From Vulcanimicrobiota bacterium (GTDB lineage Bacteria; Vulcanimicrobiota; Vulcanimicrobiia; Vulcanimicrobiales; Vulcanimicrobiaceae): a stretch of DNA of 8,260 nt. The DNA is taken from positions 7,853-16,112 of the forward strand of contig PMUE01000182.1 in NCBI GenBank assembly GCA_003167055.1. The letters are read 5' to 3'. A program made the position numbers and the translations under genes. A model generated the notes under the pieces. The model saw nothing but the letters and a program-made list of their open reading frames with translations. It ran no database searches and had not been told where the DNA came from. Shown here piece by piece: positions 1-6,227 of the stretch. Every line of letters starts with the position of its first letter. Within the stretch, counting starts at the first letter, position 1.

Positions 1-585
1 ACCGCGCACGACGAGGGTGTCACACCCAGCATCACCGCCGGCATCGTCGTGGCGACCGCGATGATGTACGTGCGCATCATCGTGGTCGTTGCGATCTTCA
101 ACATTGCGCTGATGCGCGCCATCCTGGTTCCAATGATCGCCCTGGCAATTGTCGCCGCCGCTATCGCCGCCGTCTTCGATCGGGTCGTTCCGCGCGCGCC
201 GCACAAGCCATCGACTAATGTCCTTCCCATCAATCCGTTGCGGCTGGGCACGGCATTCATTTTCGCCGTTTTGTTGATCGTGATTTCGGTGCTCTCGAAG
301 TGGGTGCAGGCGCATGCGGGCGCCCATGGTGTGCTAGCACTGGCGGCGGTCGTCGGCGTCACCGATATCGATCCGTTCGTCGTGAGTCTTGCGCAAGGCA
401 GCGCCGCGACCATCGGCATCGCGATCTCGGCGATTGCGATCGTCATCGCCGCGTCATCGAACAATTTGCTTAAAGCGGTCTATACGCTTGCGTTCACGCG
501 CCGTCGCGCGGCGGTGGTTCCGGCGTCGGCGCTGGGCGCGCTCTGCGCACTCGGTCTCGTTGTCGCCTGGATCATGGCGCGGTGA
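1..585 (+). CDS. DUF4010 / MgtC-SapB-type membrane protein, C-terminal part (5' end outside window)
   Basis: The reading frame is open from base 1, so this is the last 194 residues of a longer protein. It is very hydrophobic, with about six candidate membrane segments (roughly residues 11-38, 40-59, 81-103, 108-130, 137-165 and 173-193), so it sits in the cytoplasmic membrane. The pattern matches the C-terminal DUF4010 domain of MgtC/SapB-related proteins: an NPLRLGTAF stretch at 78-86 opens the second helical bundle, then GVTDIDPF at 119-126 and SNNLLKA at 153-159 carry the polar residues typical of the family. Family members are usually near 400 residues with an N-terminal MgtC-like bundle, which would lie upstream. 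The substrate or role of DUF4010 proteins is not established, and transport is only inferred. The stop overlaps the next gene by four bases (GTGA), suggesting co-translation. Confidence 0.8.
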   Translation, partial: TAHDEGVTPSITAGIVVATAMMYVRIIVVVAIFNIALMRAILVPMIALAIVAAAIAAVFDRVVPRAPHKPSTNVLPINPLRLGTAFIFAVLLIVISVLSKWVQAHAGAHGVLALAAVVGVTDIDPFVVSLAQGSAATIGIAISAIAIVIAASSNNLLKAVYTLAFTRRRAAVVPASALGALCALGLVVAWIMAR

Positions 586-938
586 GTTCGTTTTTTCGGG
601 ATCTGCTCGAATCCGTCGGCCTGCGCAAGCGACAACCACCGAAAATCGGCCTGCGGCCGCATCGCGAGGTGAACGTGCCGCTCGGCATCGACGCTGCCTA
701 CGAGCGCGTGCTCGACGCATTCGTGCGCACCCTCGGCGCAAACGTGTATTTGAACGATCGCGTCGCGCACGTGATCGAAGCCGGCTTTGGATTGGTCAAT
801 GCCGAGCGCGTACGTGCAAGCCTTGAGAGCCACGGCGTGACCACGACCGTACACATCGAAGCGCAATACCGCGCCGGCGTTGCAACCCCACCGAGTTCGC
901 GCTCCGTCGACGCGCTCGCCGACGCGTTGCAACGCTAG
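582..938 (+). CDS. Hypothetical protein, 118 aa, unrecognised
   Basis: I do not recognise this protein. The GTG start sits in a GTGA overlap with the upstream DUF4010 gene, which supports both the start and co-translation. It is soluble, with no signal peptide or membrane segment. The N-terminus is basic (LRKRQPPK, residues 14-21). The centre alternates predicted strands and helices: EVNVPLG near 29-35, AAYERVLDAFVRTLG near 39-53, NAERVRASLESHG near 73-85, and strand TTTVHIEAQY near 87-96. The tail is likely disordered. A small alpha/beta fold is an inference. Codons end mostly in G or C like the neighbours, so it is probably real rather than a shadow. Its TAG stop is interlocked with the serS stop in CTAG. 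An opposing minus-strand frame over 480-932 exists but has the shadow-like composition of antisense frames. Confidence 0.62.
   Translation: MSSFFRDLLESVGLRKRQPPKIGLRPHREVNVPLGIDAAYERVLDAFVRTLGANVYLNDRVAHVIEAGFGLVNAERVRASLESHGVTTTVHIEAQYRAGVATPPSSRSVDALADALQR
924..935. repeat. 12-bp perfect palindrome at a convergent gene junction
   Basis: GCGTTGCAACGC is a perfect inverted repeat with no loop. It lies at the end of the 118-residue gene and touches the interlocked stop codons. It is not a normal intrinsic terminator, because it has no loop and no following T tract on either strand. It may simply reflect the coded residues Ala-Leu-Gln-Arg. A protein-binding role is possible but unsupported. 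Confidence 0.3.
935..938. other. Interlocked convergent stop codons (CTAG)
   Basis: The four-base palindrome CTAG supplies TAG to the plus-strand 118-residue gene (936-938) and TAG to serS on the minus strand (937 down to 935). The two genes therefore end on top of each other with no room for a terminator between them. Transcription from each side must stop inside the opposite gene or run through it. Confidence 0.85.
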
Positions 939-2218
939 CTGATGCGGTCGAAGCCGGTGCAGGGGACGAGCGCGCGGGGAATTACGATAGACCCATCCGC
1001 CTGTTGGCCGTTCTCCAAGATCGCGAGCAGTGTGCGTCCGATTGCGAACGCCGATCCGTTGAGCGTGTGGACGTATTCGGGTTTGGCTTTCGGATCGCGG
1101 CGCATGCGGATCATCGCGCGGCGCGCTTGAAAATCAGTGCAGTTCGAACACGAGCTGATCTCGCGATACGCGTTTGCACTCGGCAGCCACACTTCGAGAT
1201 CGTAGGTTTTGGCGCTGTTGAATCCGGTATCACCGGCGCAGAGCAGCATCGTGCGATGCGGCAGTTCTAGTTCTTGCAGCAGCGCTTCGGCATCGCCGGT
1301 CAGCCGATCGAGCGCATCGGACGAGGCCTCTGGCACGGCCAGCCAGACCAACTCGACTTTCTCGAACTGGTGCTGGCGAATGAGGCCCCGCGTATCTTTG
1401 CCCGCGGCGCCGGCTTCCTTGCGAAAACACGGCGTGTGTGCGGTGAGTTTGATCGGAAGCGCTGCTGCCTCGAGGATTTCGTCGCCGTGTAATGCGGTCA
1501 GCGGCACTTCGGCCGTCGGAATCATGAAGAGGCCGGCTTCGGGATCCGAAAACATCGCGTCGGAAAATTTGGTGAGCTGTCCCGTGCTCCACATCGTTTC
1601 ACGCGTCACCAGCACCGGCGGCGCGATTTCTTCATAGCCGGCGCTCACCGCGCGGTCGAGAAAAAAGCGCGCGAGTGCGCGTTGTAATTGTGCGCCCTTG
1701 CCGCGCAGGATGCAGAAACGACTGCCGGAGAGCTTGGCGGCGCGTTCGAAATCGAGAATGCCCAGGGCTTCGCCGAGTTCGTAATGCGGCTTCGGCTCGA
1801 ACGTGAACGCGCGCGGCGTGCCCCACGAACGCACGAGCACGTTTTCGTCCGTGCCGCTTCCGTCAGGTACCGAGTCGTCGAGCACATTGGGTGTGTTTTC
1901 GAGTAGCGCGCGCAGCGGCGACCCGGGCGCATCCGGCGCCAGCGCTTTAGCCTGCTCGTCGTACCCAGCGATCGAGGCCGAGATCGTATCGAGCTGCGGA
2001 CGCAAGTCGCGTGCGGCGGCCGCCTTATCGGCTGCTTTGCCGATCCGCGCCGAAAGGAGATTCTTCTCAGCCTTTAGCCGCTCGGCATCGGCGAGCGCGG
2101 AGCGGTACTGCGCATCGAGACGCAGAACCTCATCCACGAACGAGGCGTCGATCCCACGGCGTCGTGCCGAATTACGAACACGATCCGGATCGCGTCGAAC
2201 AAGAGCAATATCGAGCAT
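935..2218 (-). CDS. serS: Seryl-tRNA synthetase
   Basis: Class II aminoacyl-tRNA synthetase of 427 residues, the usual bacterial length; it charges tRNA-Ser (and tRNA-Sec where present) with serine in the cytoplasm. The start is fixed by the conserved SerRS N-terminus MLDIALVR; the frame runs about 50 codons further upstream, but those residues do not look like SerRS. Residues about 26-95 form the long helical arm, rich in Ala, Lys, Glu and Arg, that contacts the tRNA. The catalytic core follows: IPTAEVPL at 233-240, motif 2 around FRKEAG (265-270) and RGLIRQHQFEK (277-287), REISSCSNCTDFQARR at 352-367, and motif 3 around GRTLLAILEN (394-403). It is the only minus-strand gene in the window. 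No Shine-Dalgarno sequence is evident before the ATG. Both ends are interlocked with neighbouring genes, so its promoter must lie inside moeA. Confidence 0.97.
   Translation of the reverse strand: MLDIALVRRDPDRVRNSARRRGIDASFVDEVLRLDAQYRSALADAERLKAEKNLLSARIGKAADKAAAARDLRPQLDTISASIAGYDEQAKALAPDAPGSPLRALLENTPNVLDDSVPDGSGTDENVLVRSWGTPRAFTFEPKPHYELGEALGILDFERAAKLSGSRFCILRGKGAQLQRALARFFLDRAVSAGYEEIAPPVLVTRETMWSTGQLTKFSDAMFSDPEAGLFMIPTAEVPLTALHGDEILEAAALPIKLTAHTPCFRKEAGAAGKDTRGLIRQHQFEKVELVWLAVPEASSDALDRLTGDAEALLQELELPHRTMLLCAGDTGFNSAKTYDLEVWLPSANAYREISSCSNCTDFQARRAMIRMRRDPKAKPEYVHTLNGSAFAIGRTLLAILENGQQADGSIVIPRALVPCTGFDRIS
2206..2211 (+). promoter_or_regulatory. Possible -10 element for leaderless moeA
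   Basis: CAATAT lies 5 bases before the candidate moeA ATG. It keeps the A at position 2 and T at position 6 of the TATAAT consensus but matches only three of six bases. The spacing would place transcription start at or next to the ATG, consistent with the absence of a Shine-Dalgarno sequence. No matching -35 is visible at the expected distance. This is a weak suggestion only, and it lies inside serS. Confidence 0.2.
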
Positions 2219-2219
2219 G
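2216..2219. other. Interlocked divergent start codons (CATG)
   Basis: The palindrome CATG gives ATG on the minus strand for serS (2218 down to 2216) and ATG on the plus strand for moeA (2217-2219). The serS start is secure from its conserved N-terminus. The moeA start is less certain: a TTG at 2256 would begin the protein LSPAQAV, closer to typical MoeA N-termini. If the ATG is right, neither gene has its own untranslated leader, and both promoters lie inside the opposite coding sequence. Confidence 0.6.
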
Positions 2220-3443
2220 GAACAGCGCGGCTTCGTCTTCATCGAAGAAAATCTTTTGTCGCCCGCGCAGGCGGTTGCGACATTCCTGGCCCGCGTGGCG
2301 GTGGCGCCCCGCGCGTTCGAACGCGTCCGGCTCGAAGATGCGTGCGGACGCATTTTGGCTGAACGCATCGTGGCTGATGCCGACTATCCGAGCGTTCCGC
2401 GCTCGGCGATGGACGGTTTTGCAATCGATGCGGCACGCGCGCCGGGGACCTTTTCGGTGGTTGGGGAGATCCTGATGGGGCATCCCTGGGGCGCGCTATT
2501 GCAGGCCGGCCAAACCGTGCGCATTCCGACCGGCGGCGTCGTTCCCGATGGTGCGGATGCGGTCGTACCGATCGAAGACGTGCAGCTTTCGGGCCAAAAC
2601 GTCGCGGTTGAAGCGGCGCTCGACGCCGGGACAAACGTGAATCCGCGCGCCGGCGATATGCGTGCCGGCACACCGATCCTTGAGCCGGGAACGCGCATCG
2701 GCGGTCCGCAGATGGGCGTGCTCGCAACGCTTGGGATCACCGCCGTGCCGGTCTTTCCGCGACCGCGCATCGCGGTAATCTCGAGCGGCGACGAGCTGGT
2801 GCCGCCCGCCATGCATCCTGGCCCAGGCCAAGTGCGCGACTCGAACCGTCACGCGATCGCCGGCGCATTACAAGGTATGGGCGCGCAGCCCTTTCACGGC
2901 GCGACCGTGTCCGACGTCCCCGGGGCGCTCGAACGCGCGTTGCGCAAAGCGCTCGCCGAGGCCGACGCGGCGATCGTCACCGGCGGCTCGTCGGTCGGCG
3001 AGTTGGATCGCACGCCCGCCGCGATTGCGGCCCTCGGGACGCCGGGCGTGATCGTGCACGGCCTGCGCGTGAAGCCTGGGAAGCCCACCGTACTCGCCGC
3101 CGTCGGCTCGAAGCCGGTCATCGGCCTGCCGGGCAATCCGACCTCGGCGCTGGTCATCCTCGAGGCCGTGATCCGGCCGATCATCGCGGCGCTGGCCGGA
3201 GCCCCGCTGCTGGTTTCGACCGTCCTAGCGCGGCTGGGCTCACCGGCGCGATCGCGGCGGGGTTGGACCTGGTTCATCCCGGTCCGGCTCGAAGAGGACG
3301 GCGAGGGCTCGTTGGCCTGGCCTCTGCCGGTGCGTTCCTCGCTGGTGAGCCTTACGGCCCAAGCCGATGGATACATAGTCGTCCCTGAAGAAGCCGAAGA
3401 CTTGGAGATGGGGTCGCGTGTTACGGTACACCGCTTCATCTAA
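2217..3443 (+). CDS. moeA: Molybdopterin molybdenumtransferase (MoeA)
   Basis: Inserts molybdate into adenylylated molybdopterin, the last common step of molybdenum cofactor synthesis; cytoplasmic. At 408 residues it has the normal MoeA length. Visible landmarks are SAMDGFAI at 63-70 with the conserved Asp, PTGGVVPDGADAVVPIE at 104-120, ISSGDEL at 188-194 in the MoaB/MogA-like domain, TGGSSVGELD at 255-264, KPGKPT at 287-292, GLPGNPTSA at 303-311, and a C-terminal beta-barrel domain ending in GSRVTVHRFI. The ATG at 2217 is the first usable start; the frame is open further upstream only because it runs antisense to serS. TTG at 2256 is a credible alternative start. No clear Shine-Dalgarno sequence precedes the ATG. 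It is the first gene of the eight-gene plus-strand run, and no other molybdenum cofactor gene is in view. Confidence 0.94.
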   Translation: MEQRGFVFIEENLLSPAQAVATFLARVAVAPRAFERVRLEDACGRILAERIVADADYPSVPRSAMDGFAIDAARAPGTFSVVGEILMGHPWGALLQAGQTVRIPTGGVVPDGADAVVPIEDVQLSGQNVAVEAALDAGTNVNPRAGDMRAGTPILEPGTRIGGPQMGVLATLGITAVPVFPRPRIAVISSGDELVPPAMHPGPGQVRDSNRHAIAGALQGMGAQPFHGATVSDVPGALERALRKALAEADAAIVTGGSSVGELDRTPAAIAALGTPGVIVHGLRVKPGKPTVLAAVGSKPVIGLPGNPTSALVILEAVIRPIIAALAGAPLLVSTVLARLGSPARSRRGWTWFIPVRLEEDGEGSLAWPLPVRSSLVSLTAQADGYIVVPEEAEDLEMGSRVTVHRFI

Positions 3444-3449
3444 TTGTTT

Positions 3450-3460
3450 GGAGGTAAGGA
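3450..3460 (+). promoter_or_regulatory. Ribosome binding site of the HisC-like gene
   Basis: GGAGGT at 3450-3455 is followed by AAGGA at 3456-3460, which sits 7 bases before GTG at 3468. This favours that GTG over the in-frame TTG at 3444, which lies upstream of the site. It is one of the clearest Shine-Dalgarno signals in the window, and this junction is the longest gap (24 bases) within the operon. Confidence 0.75.
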
Positions 3461-3467
3461 AACGCCG

Positions 3468-4577
3468 GTGATTCGCCCTGCGCCCCTGGTTGAGGCGATC
3501 GAACCCATGACGCCGTTCATCGGCCCCGAAGAACTCATGCGCGAAACCGGCCGGAGTTCGCTCGTGCGTCTTGGCGCGAACGAGAGTGCCTTCGGTCCGT
3601 CGCCGCGTGCCGTCACGGCCATGGCCGCGGAGCTCGAACGGCTGGCCTGGTACGGCGATCCTGAATCGTACGAGCTGCGTGAAGCGCTGGCGCGAAAGCA
3701 CGGCTGTCGCGTCGAAGAAGTGCTGGTCGGCGCAGGCATCGACGACCTCATGGGTTTGGCGGTGCGCGCCTTCGTTGCGCCCGGTGCTGCGGCGCTCACC
3801 ACTCGCGGCTCGTATCCGACCCTCAACTATCACGTGAACGGCTACGGCGGCCGGCTCGTGTACGCGCACTATCGCACTGACGGCAGGCTCGATCTCGATG
3901 AACTCGTCACCGTCGCGACGCGCGAACGTGCTGCCCTGATCTATCTCGCCAATCCCGATAATCCGAGCGGTACCTTCGTCGACCGGAATGAAATGCAGCG
4001 GTTCTTTGAGGCGATGCCGCACGACGTGGTCTTTCTTCTCGACGAAGCCTACGCCGATTTCGTTGACGAATCGTCGTTGCTGCCAATGCACGTCGAGGAT
4101 CGGCTCATTCGTACGCGGACGTTTTCGAAAGCCTACGGCCTTGCCGGCGCGCGCATCGGCTACGCTATCACGACCGAACGCGTCATCGGTATTCTGCAAA
4201 AGATTCGCTTGCACTACGGCGTCAACCGTAACGCCCAGATCGGCGCGCTCGCCTCACTGAGCGACGAGCCGTTCCGCCGTCACGTCGTCGAGTCGGTCGC
4301 GCAGGCGCGGGAGGACTACTACGCGCTGGGTCGTGAGCTTGGGCTCGGTTCGATCGAGTCATTCACAAACTTCGTGTGCATCGACCTCGGTGACCCGTCG
4401 CGTGCGACCGCAGTGATGAACGCACTATTGCGCGACCACGGGGTGTGGATTCGCAAGCCCGGCCTGCCGCCGCTCGATCGATACGTGCGGGTCAGCGCGG
4501 GAACCCCGCCGATGCGCGAAGCATTCGCCGCGGCGTTCCGCGACGTCGTAAGTGCGGTACCGAGCCTGCACGCATGA
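3468..4577 (+). CDS. HisC-like pyridoxal-phosphate aminotransferase (histidinol-phosphate aminotransferase family)
   Basis: Fold-type I, class I/II aminotransferase of 369 residues, cytoplasmic. The PLP site is complete: NPDNPSG at 162-168, Asp192 and Tyr195 in LDEAYADF, the Schiff-base Lys221 in TFSKAYGLAGARIGY, and the carboxylate-binding Arg341 in YVRVSAGT. GANESAFGPSP at 36-46 matches the N-terminal loop of HisC. However, WYGDPES replaces the usual HisC RYPD stretch and GAGIDDLMGL replaces GNGSDE. From memory, these variants are typical of a HisC-like group common in alphaproteobacteria whose substrate is not clear, so histidinol phosphate is possible but not assured. No other histidine gene is nearby. 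The GTG start is chosen for its Shine-Dalgarno sequence. The stop overlaps the next gene as ATGA. Confidence 0.88.
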   Translation: MIRPAPLVEAIEPMTPFIGPEELMRETGRSSLVRLGANESAFGPSPRAVTAMAAELERLAWYGDPESYELREALARKHGCRVEEVLVGAGIDDLMGLAVRAFVAPGAAALTTRGSYPTLNYHVNGYGGRLVYAHYRTDGRLDLDELVTVATRERAALIYLANPDNPSGTFVDRNEMQRFFEAMPHDVVFLLDEAYADFVDESSLLPMHVEDRLIRTRTFSKAYGLAGARIGYAITTERVIGILQKIRLHYGVNRNAQIGALASLSDEPFRRHVVESVAQAREDYYALGRELGLGSIESFTNFVCIDLGDPSRATAVMNALLRDHGVWIRKPGLPPLDRYVRVSAGTPPMREAFAAAFRDVVSAVPSLHA

Positions 4578-5299
4578 GATACGCAATCATTTCCGATGTG
4601 CACGGCAACATCGAATCACTCGAGCGCGCGTTTTCGTTGATGGATCCATCCGATGAAGTGCTGTGTCTTGGCGATATCGTGGGGTACGGACCGAACCCCA
4701 ACGAGTGCATCGCGCTGTTGCGTACGCGCTTGCGGCATGCGGTCCTGGGGAATCACGATCTGGCGGCGCTCGAAAACTTCGGCGTCGAGTATTTCAACGA
4801 TGCGGCGCGCGCCGCGATCGCCTGGACGCAGCGCGTGCTCAGCGACGAAAGCCGCGCGTGGCTCAACGGTCTTTCGTACGAAATTCGTTATCCCGAGTTC
4901 TTGATGGTGCACGGCGCACCGGTCAACTATTTCGAGTATATTTTGGACAAACGCACGGCGGCCAAGGCGTTTGCGCTGACCGATGCCCCGCTGGTTTTTA
5001 TCGGTCACACCCACATCGCCGAATACTGGGCGCAAGAACCCGACGGCACCGTCGGTCATCGACACATGCAGCAGGGCGGCGTGCTCGAGTTCGAAGAGGG
5101 CCGGCGCTACATCGTCGACGTCGGCAGCATCGGGCAGCCGCGCGACCTCAATCCTGAAGCGTCGTTCGTCTTTTACGAGCCGCAGAAGCGCACGGTTGAG
5201 TGGGTGCGATATCCCTATCCGATTCAAGAAGTGCAAGAGAAGATTCACGAGGCCCATCTTCCCGAGTATTTGGCCATGCGATTGGAGTCGGGGCGGTGA
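4574..5299 (+). CDS. Calcineurin-like metallophosphoesterase (Metallophos_2 / YfcE-MJ0936 type)
   Basis: A 241-residue predicted cytoplasmic two-metal phosphoesterase. The full metal-ligand set is visible: Asp8 and His10 in SDVHGN, Asp34 in GDIVGYGPNP, Asn60 and His61 in GNHD, His113 in VHG, and His145 and His147 in GHTH, followed by VGSIGQPRD at 183-191. It lacks a signal peptide. It is longer than the roughly 165-180-residue YfcE proteins because of a helical insert (about 64-105) and a C-terminal tail (about 203-241). Family members hydrolyse phosphodiesters or phosphomonoesters, but the natural substrate cannot be read from sequence. The ATG overlaps the aminotransferase stop (ATGA, 4574-4577), and its own stop overlaps the following gene (GTGA), so it is translationally linked to both. 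Confidence 0.9.
   Translation: MRYAIISDVHGNIESLERAFSLMDPSDEVLCLGDIVGYGPNPNECIALLRTRLRHAVLGNHDLAALENFGVEYFNDAARAAIAWTQRVLSDESRAWLNGLSYEIRYPEFLMVHGAPVNYFEYILDKRTAAKAFALTDAPLVFIGHTHIAEYWAQEPDGTVGHRHMQQGGVLEFEEGRRYIVDVGSIGQPRDLNPEASFVFYEPQKRTVEWVRYPYPIQEVQEKIHEAHLPEYLAMRLESGR
5284..5287 (+). promoter_or_regulatory. Ribosome binding site deciding the thioesterase start
   Basis: GGAG lies 8 bases before GTG 5296, inside the end of the phosphoesterase gene. The spacing favours GTG 5296 over the in-frame GTG 5302, for which the gap would be 14 bases. Confidence 0.5.
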
Positions 5300-5736
5300 G
5301 TGTGCCCATCGATGACGGCTACTGCTTTGCCTGTGGCCCGGAGAATCCGATCGGCTTGCGCCTGCGCTTCGAGCCCGAAGGCGACGGCGTCCGTGCGGAA
5401 ACGACGCTGGCGGCGGAATTTCAAGGCTGGCAATCGGTCGCGCACGGCGGCATCGCGATGGCCCTTCTAGATGAAGCGATGGCGCACGCGGCCGGCGCCG
5501 CCGGTCACCGCGGTGTCACGGCGAGCATCAACGTGCGCTTTCGTAAGCCGGTGCCGATCGGCACGCCGATCGCAATTACCGGACGGGTTGCCTGGCAGCG
5601 CCGCAACGTGCTCGGACTCGAGGCGAAGCTGAGCGATGCCTCCGGCATGGTGCTGGCCGACGGCGAAGGCAAATTCGTCTCGATGGGCCCGCTCGACGCG
5701 GTCGATGACTATCGCGTTGGTCGCCGGTTGGAGTAA
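5296..5736 (+). CDS. PaaI-like hotdog-fold thioesterase
   Basis: A 146-residue single-domain hotdog protein, predicted to hydrolyse an acyl-CoA or related thioester in the cytoplasm. The signature HGGIAMALLDEAMAHA (50-65) holds the conserved His-Gly-Gly turn at the start of the central helix and the acidic Asp59-Glu60 expected for catalysis. The strands ASINVRFRKPVPIGTPI (about 76-92) and later beta segments complete the fold. The N-terminus carries CFACGPENPIGLRLRF (10-25), a Cys-x-x-Cys-Gly start found in a subset of PaaI/YbgC-like proteins. The GTG start overlaps the phosphoesterase stop (GTGA). Its TAA shares one base with the smpB ATG (TAATG). The substrate is unknown; smpB next door gives no metabolic hint. 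Confidence 0.88.
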   Translation: MSVPIDDGYCFACGPENPIGLRLRFEPEGDGVRAETTLAAEFQGWQSVAHGGIAMALLDEAMAHAAGAAGHRGVTASINVRFRKPVPIGTPIAITGRVAWQRRNVLGLEAKLSDASGMVLADGEGKFVSMGPLDAVDDYRVGRRLE

Positions 5737-6227
5737 TGGCTAAGTCCAAACAGTCTCGCATCGCCGTCAAAGAACAAGCCAAGAAGCACAACGAGCCGGC
5801 GATCGATAACCGCCGAGCGCGTCACGAATACCACATTCTCGATTCGCTCGAAGCCGGACTCGCACTGACCGGCACCGAGGTCAAGTCGATTCGCGCCGGC
5901 GGCGTGAGTATAAGCGAAGCGTATGCGCGGTTTCGCGACGGCGAGGCGTGGCTGATGAGCGTGCACATCCCGCCGTATAAGCAGGGCAGCTTTTCCAACG
6001 TCGACCCGAACCGCCCGCGCAAACTCTTGTTGCACAAAGACCAGATCGCGGACTTGCAATCGCGGGTGAAGGAGAAAGGTCTGACAATCGTGCCGCTGCG
6101 TATGTATTTTACGCGCGGCAAAGTCAAGGTGCAGCTCGGCGTCGCGCGGGGCAAGAAGATGTGGGACAAACGCGCCGATGTTGCCAAACGCGAAGTCGAA
6201 CGCGAAATCGCCCGCAATGTGCGCTAA
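5736..6227 (+). CDS. smpB: SsrA-binding protein SmpB
   Basis: Binds tmRNA and delivers it to ribosomes stalled without a stop codon, enabling trans-translation. At 163 residues it has the usual length plus a slightly extended, basic N-terminus (1-20). Family landmarks are NRRARHEYHILDSLEAGL at 25-42, LTGTEVKSIRAG at 44-55, EAYARFRDGEAWL at 61-73, IPPYKQGSF at 78-86, and the decoding-site tail ARGKKMWDKR at 137-146 followed by a basic helix, KREVEREIARNVR. DKR (144-146) is the conserved tail element that enters the empty A site. No tmRNA gene is in this window. It overlaps the thioesterase by one base (TAATG), and its TAA overlaps the tilS ATG in the same way, so it is probably translated from the shared transcript. 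Confidence 0.96.
   Translation: MAKSKQSRIAVKEQAKKHNEPAIDNRRARHEYHILDSLEAGLALTGTEVKSIRAGGVSISEAYARFRDGEAWLMSVHIPPYKQGSFSNVDPNRPRKLLLHKDQIADLQSRVKEKGLTIVPLRMYFTRGKVKVQLGVARGKKMWDKRADVAKREVEREIARNVR

Noticed and set aside
480..932. 150-codon minus-strand frame just downstream of serS, in the same direction
   Set aside because: It could have followed serS in an operon, but it lacks any family resemblance and conflicts with the plus-strand DUF4010 end and the GTGA-coupled 118-residue gene.
1803..2216. Upstream extension of the moeA frame by 138 codons
   Set aside because: The extension is antisense to serS, is Ser/Arg/Ala-rich and has no MoeA similarity; the MoeA domain begins after 2217.
2219..2368. 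N-terminal extension of serS by 50 codons
   Set aside because: The conserved SerRS N-terminus MLDI starts at 2218; the extension is Arg/Ser/Ala-rich antisense of moeA.
3240..4214. 324-codon open frame on the minus strand opposite moeA/hisC-like genes
   Set aside because: It runs antisense to two strongly supported genes, is rich in Arg, His and Val with no recognisable domain, and is the expected shadow frame in GC-rich DNA.
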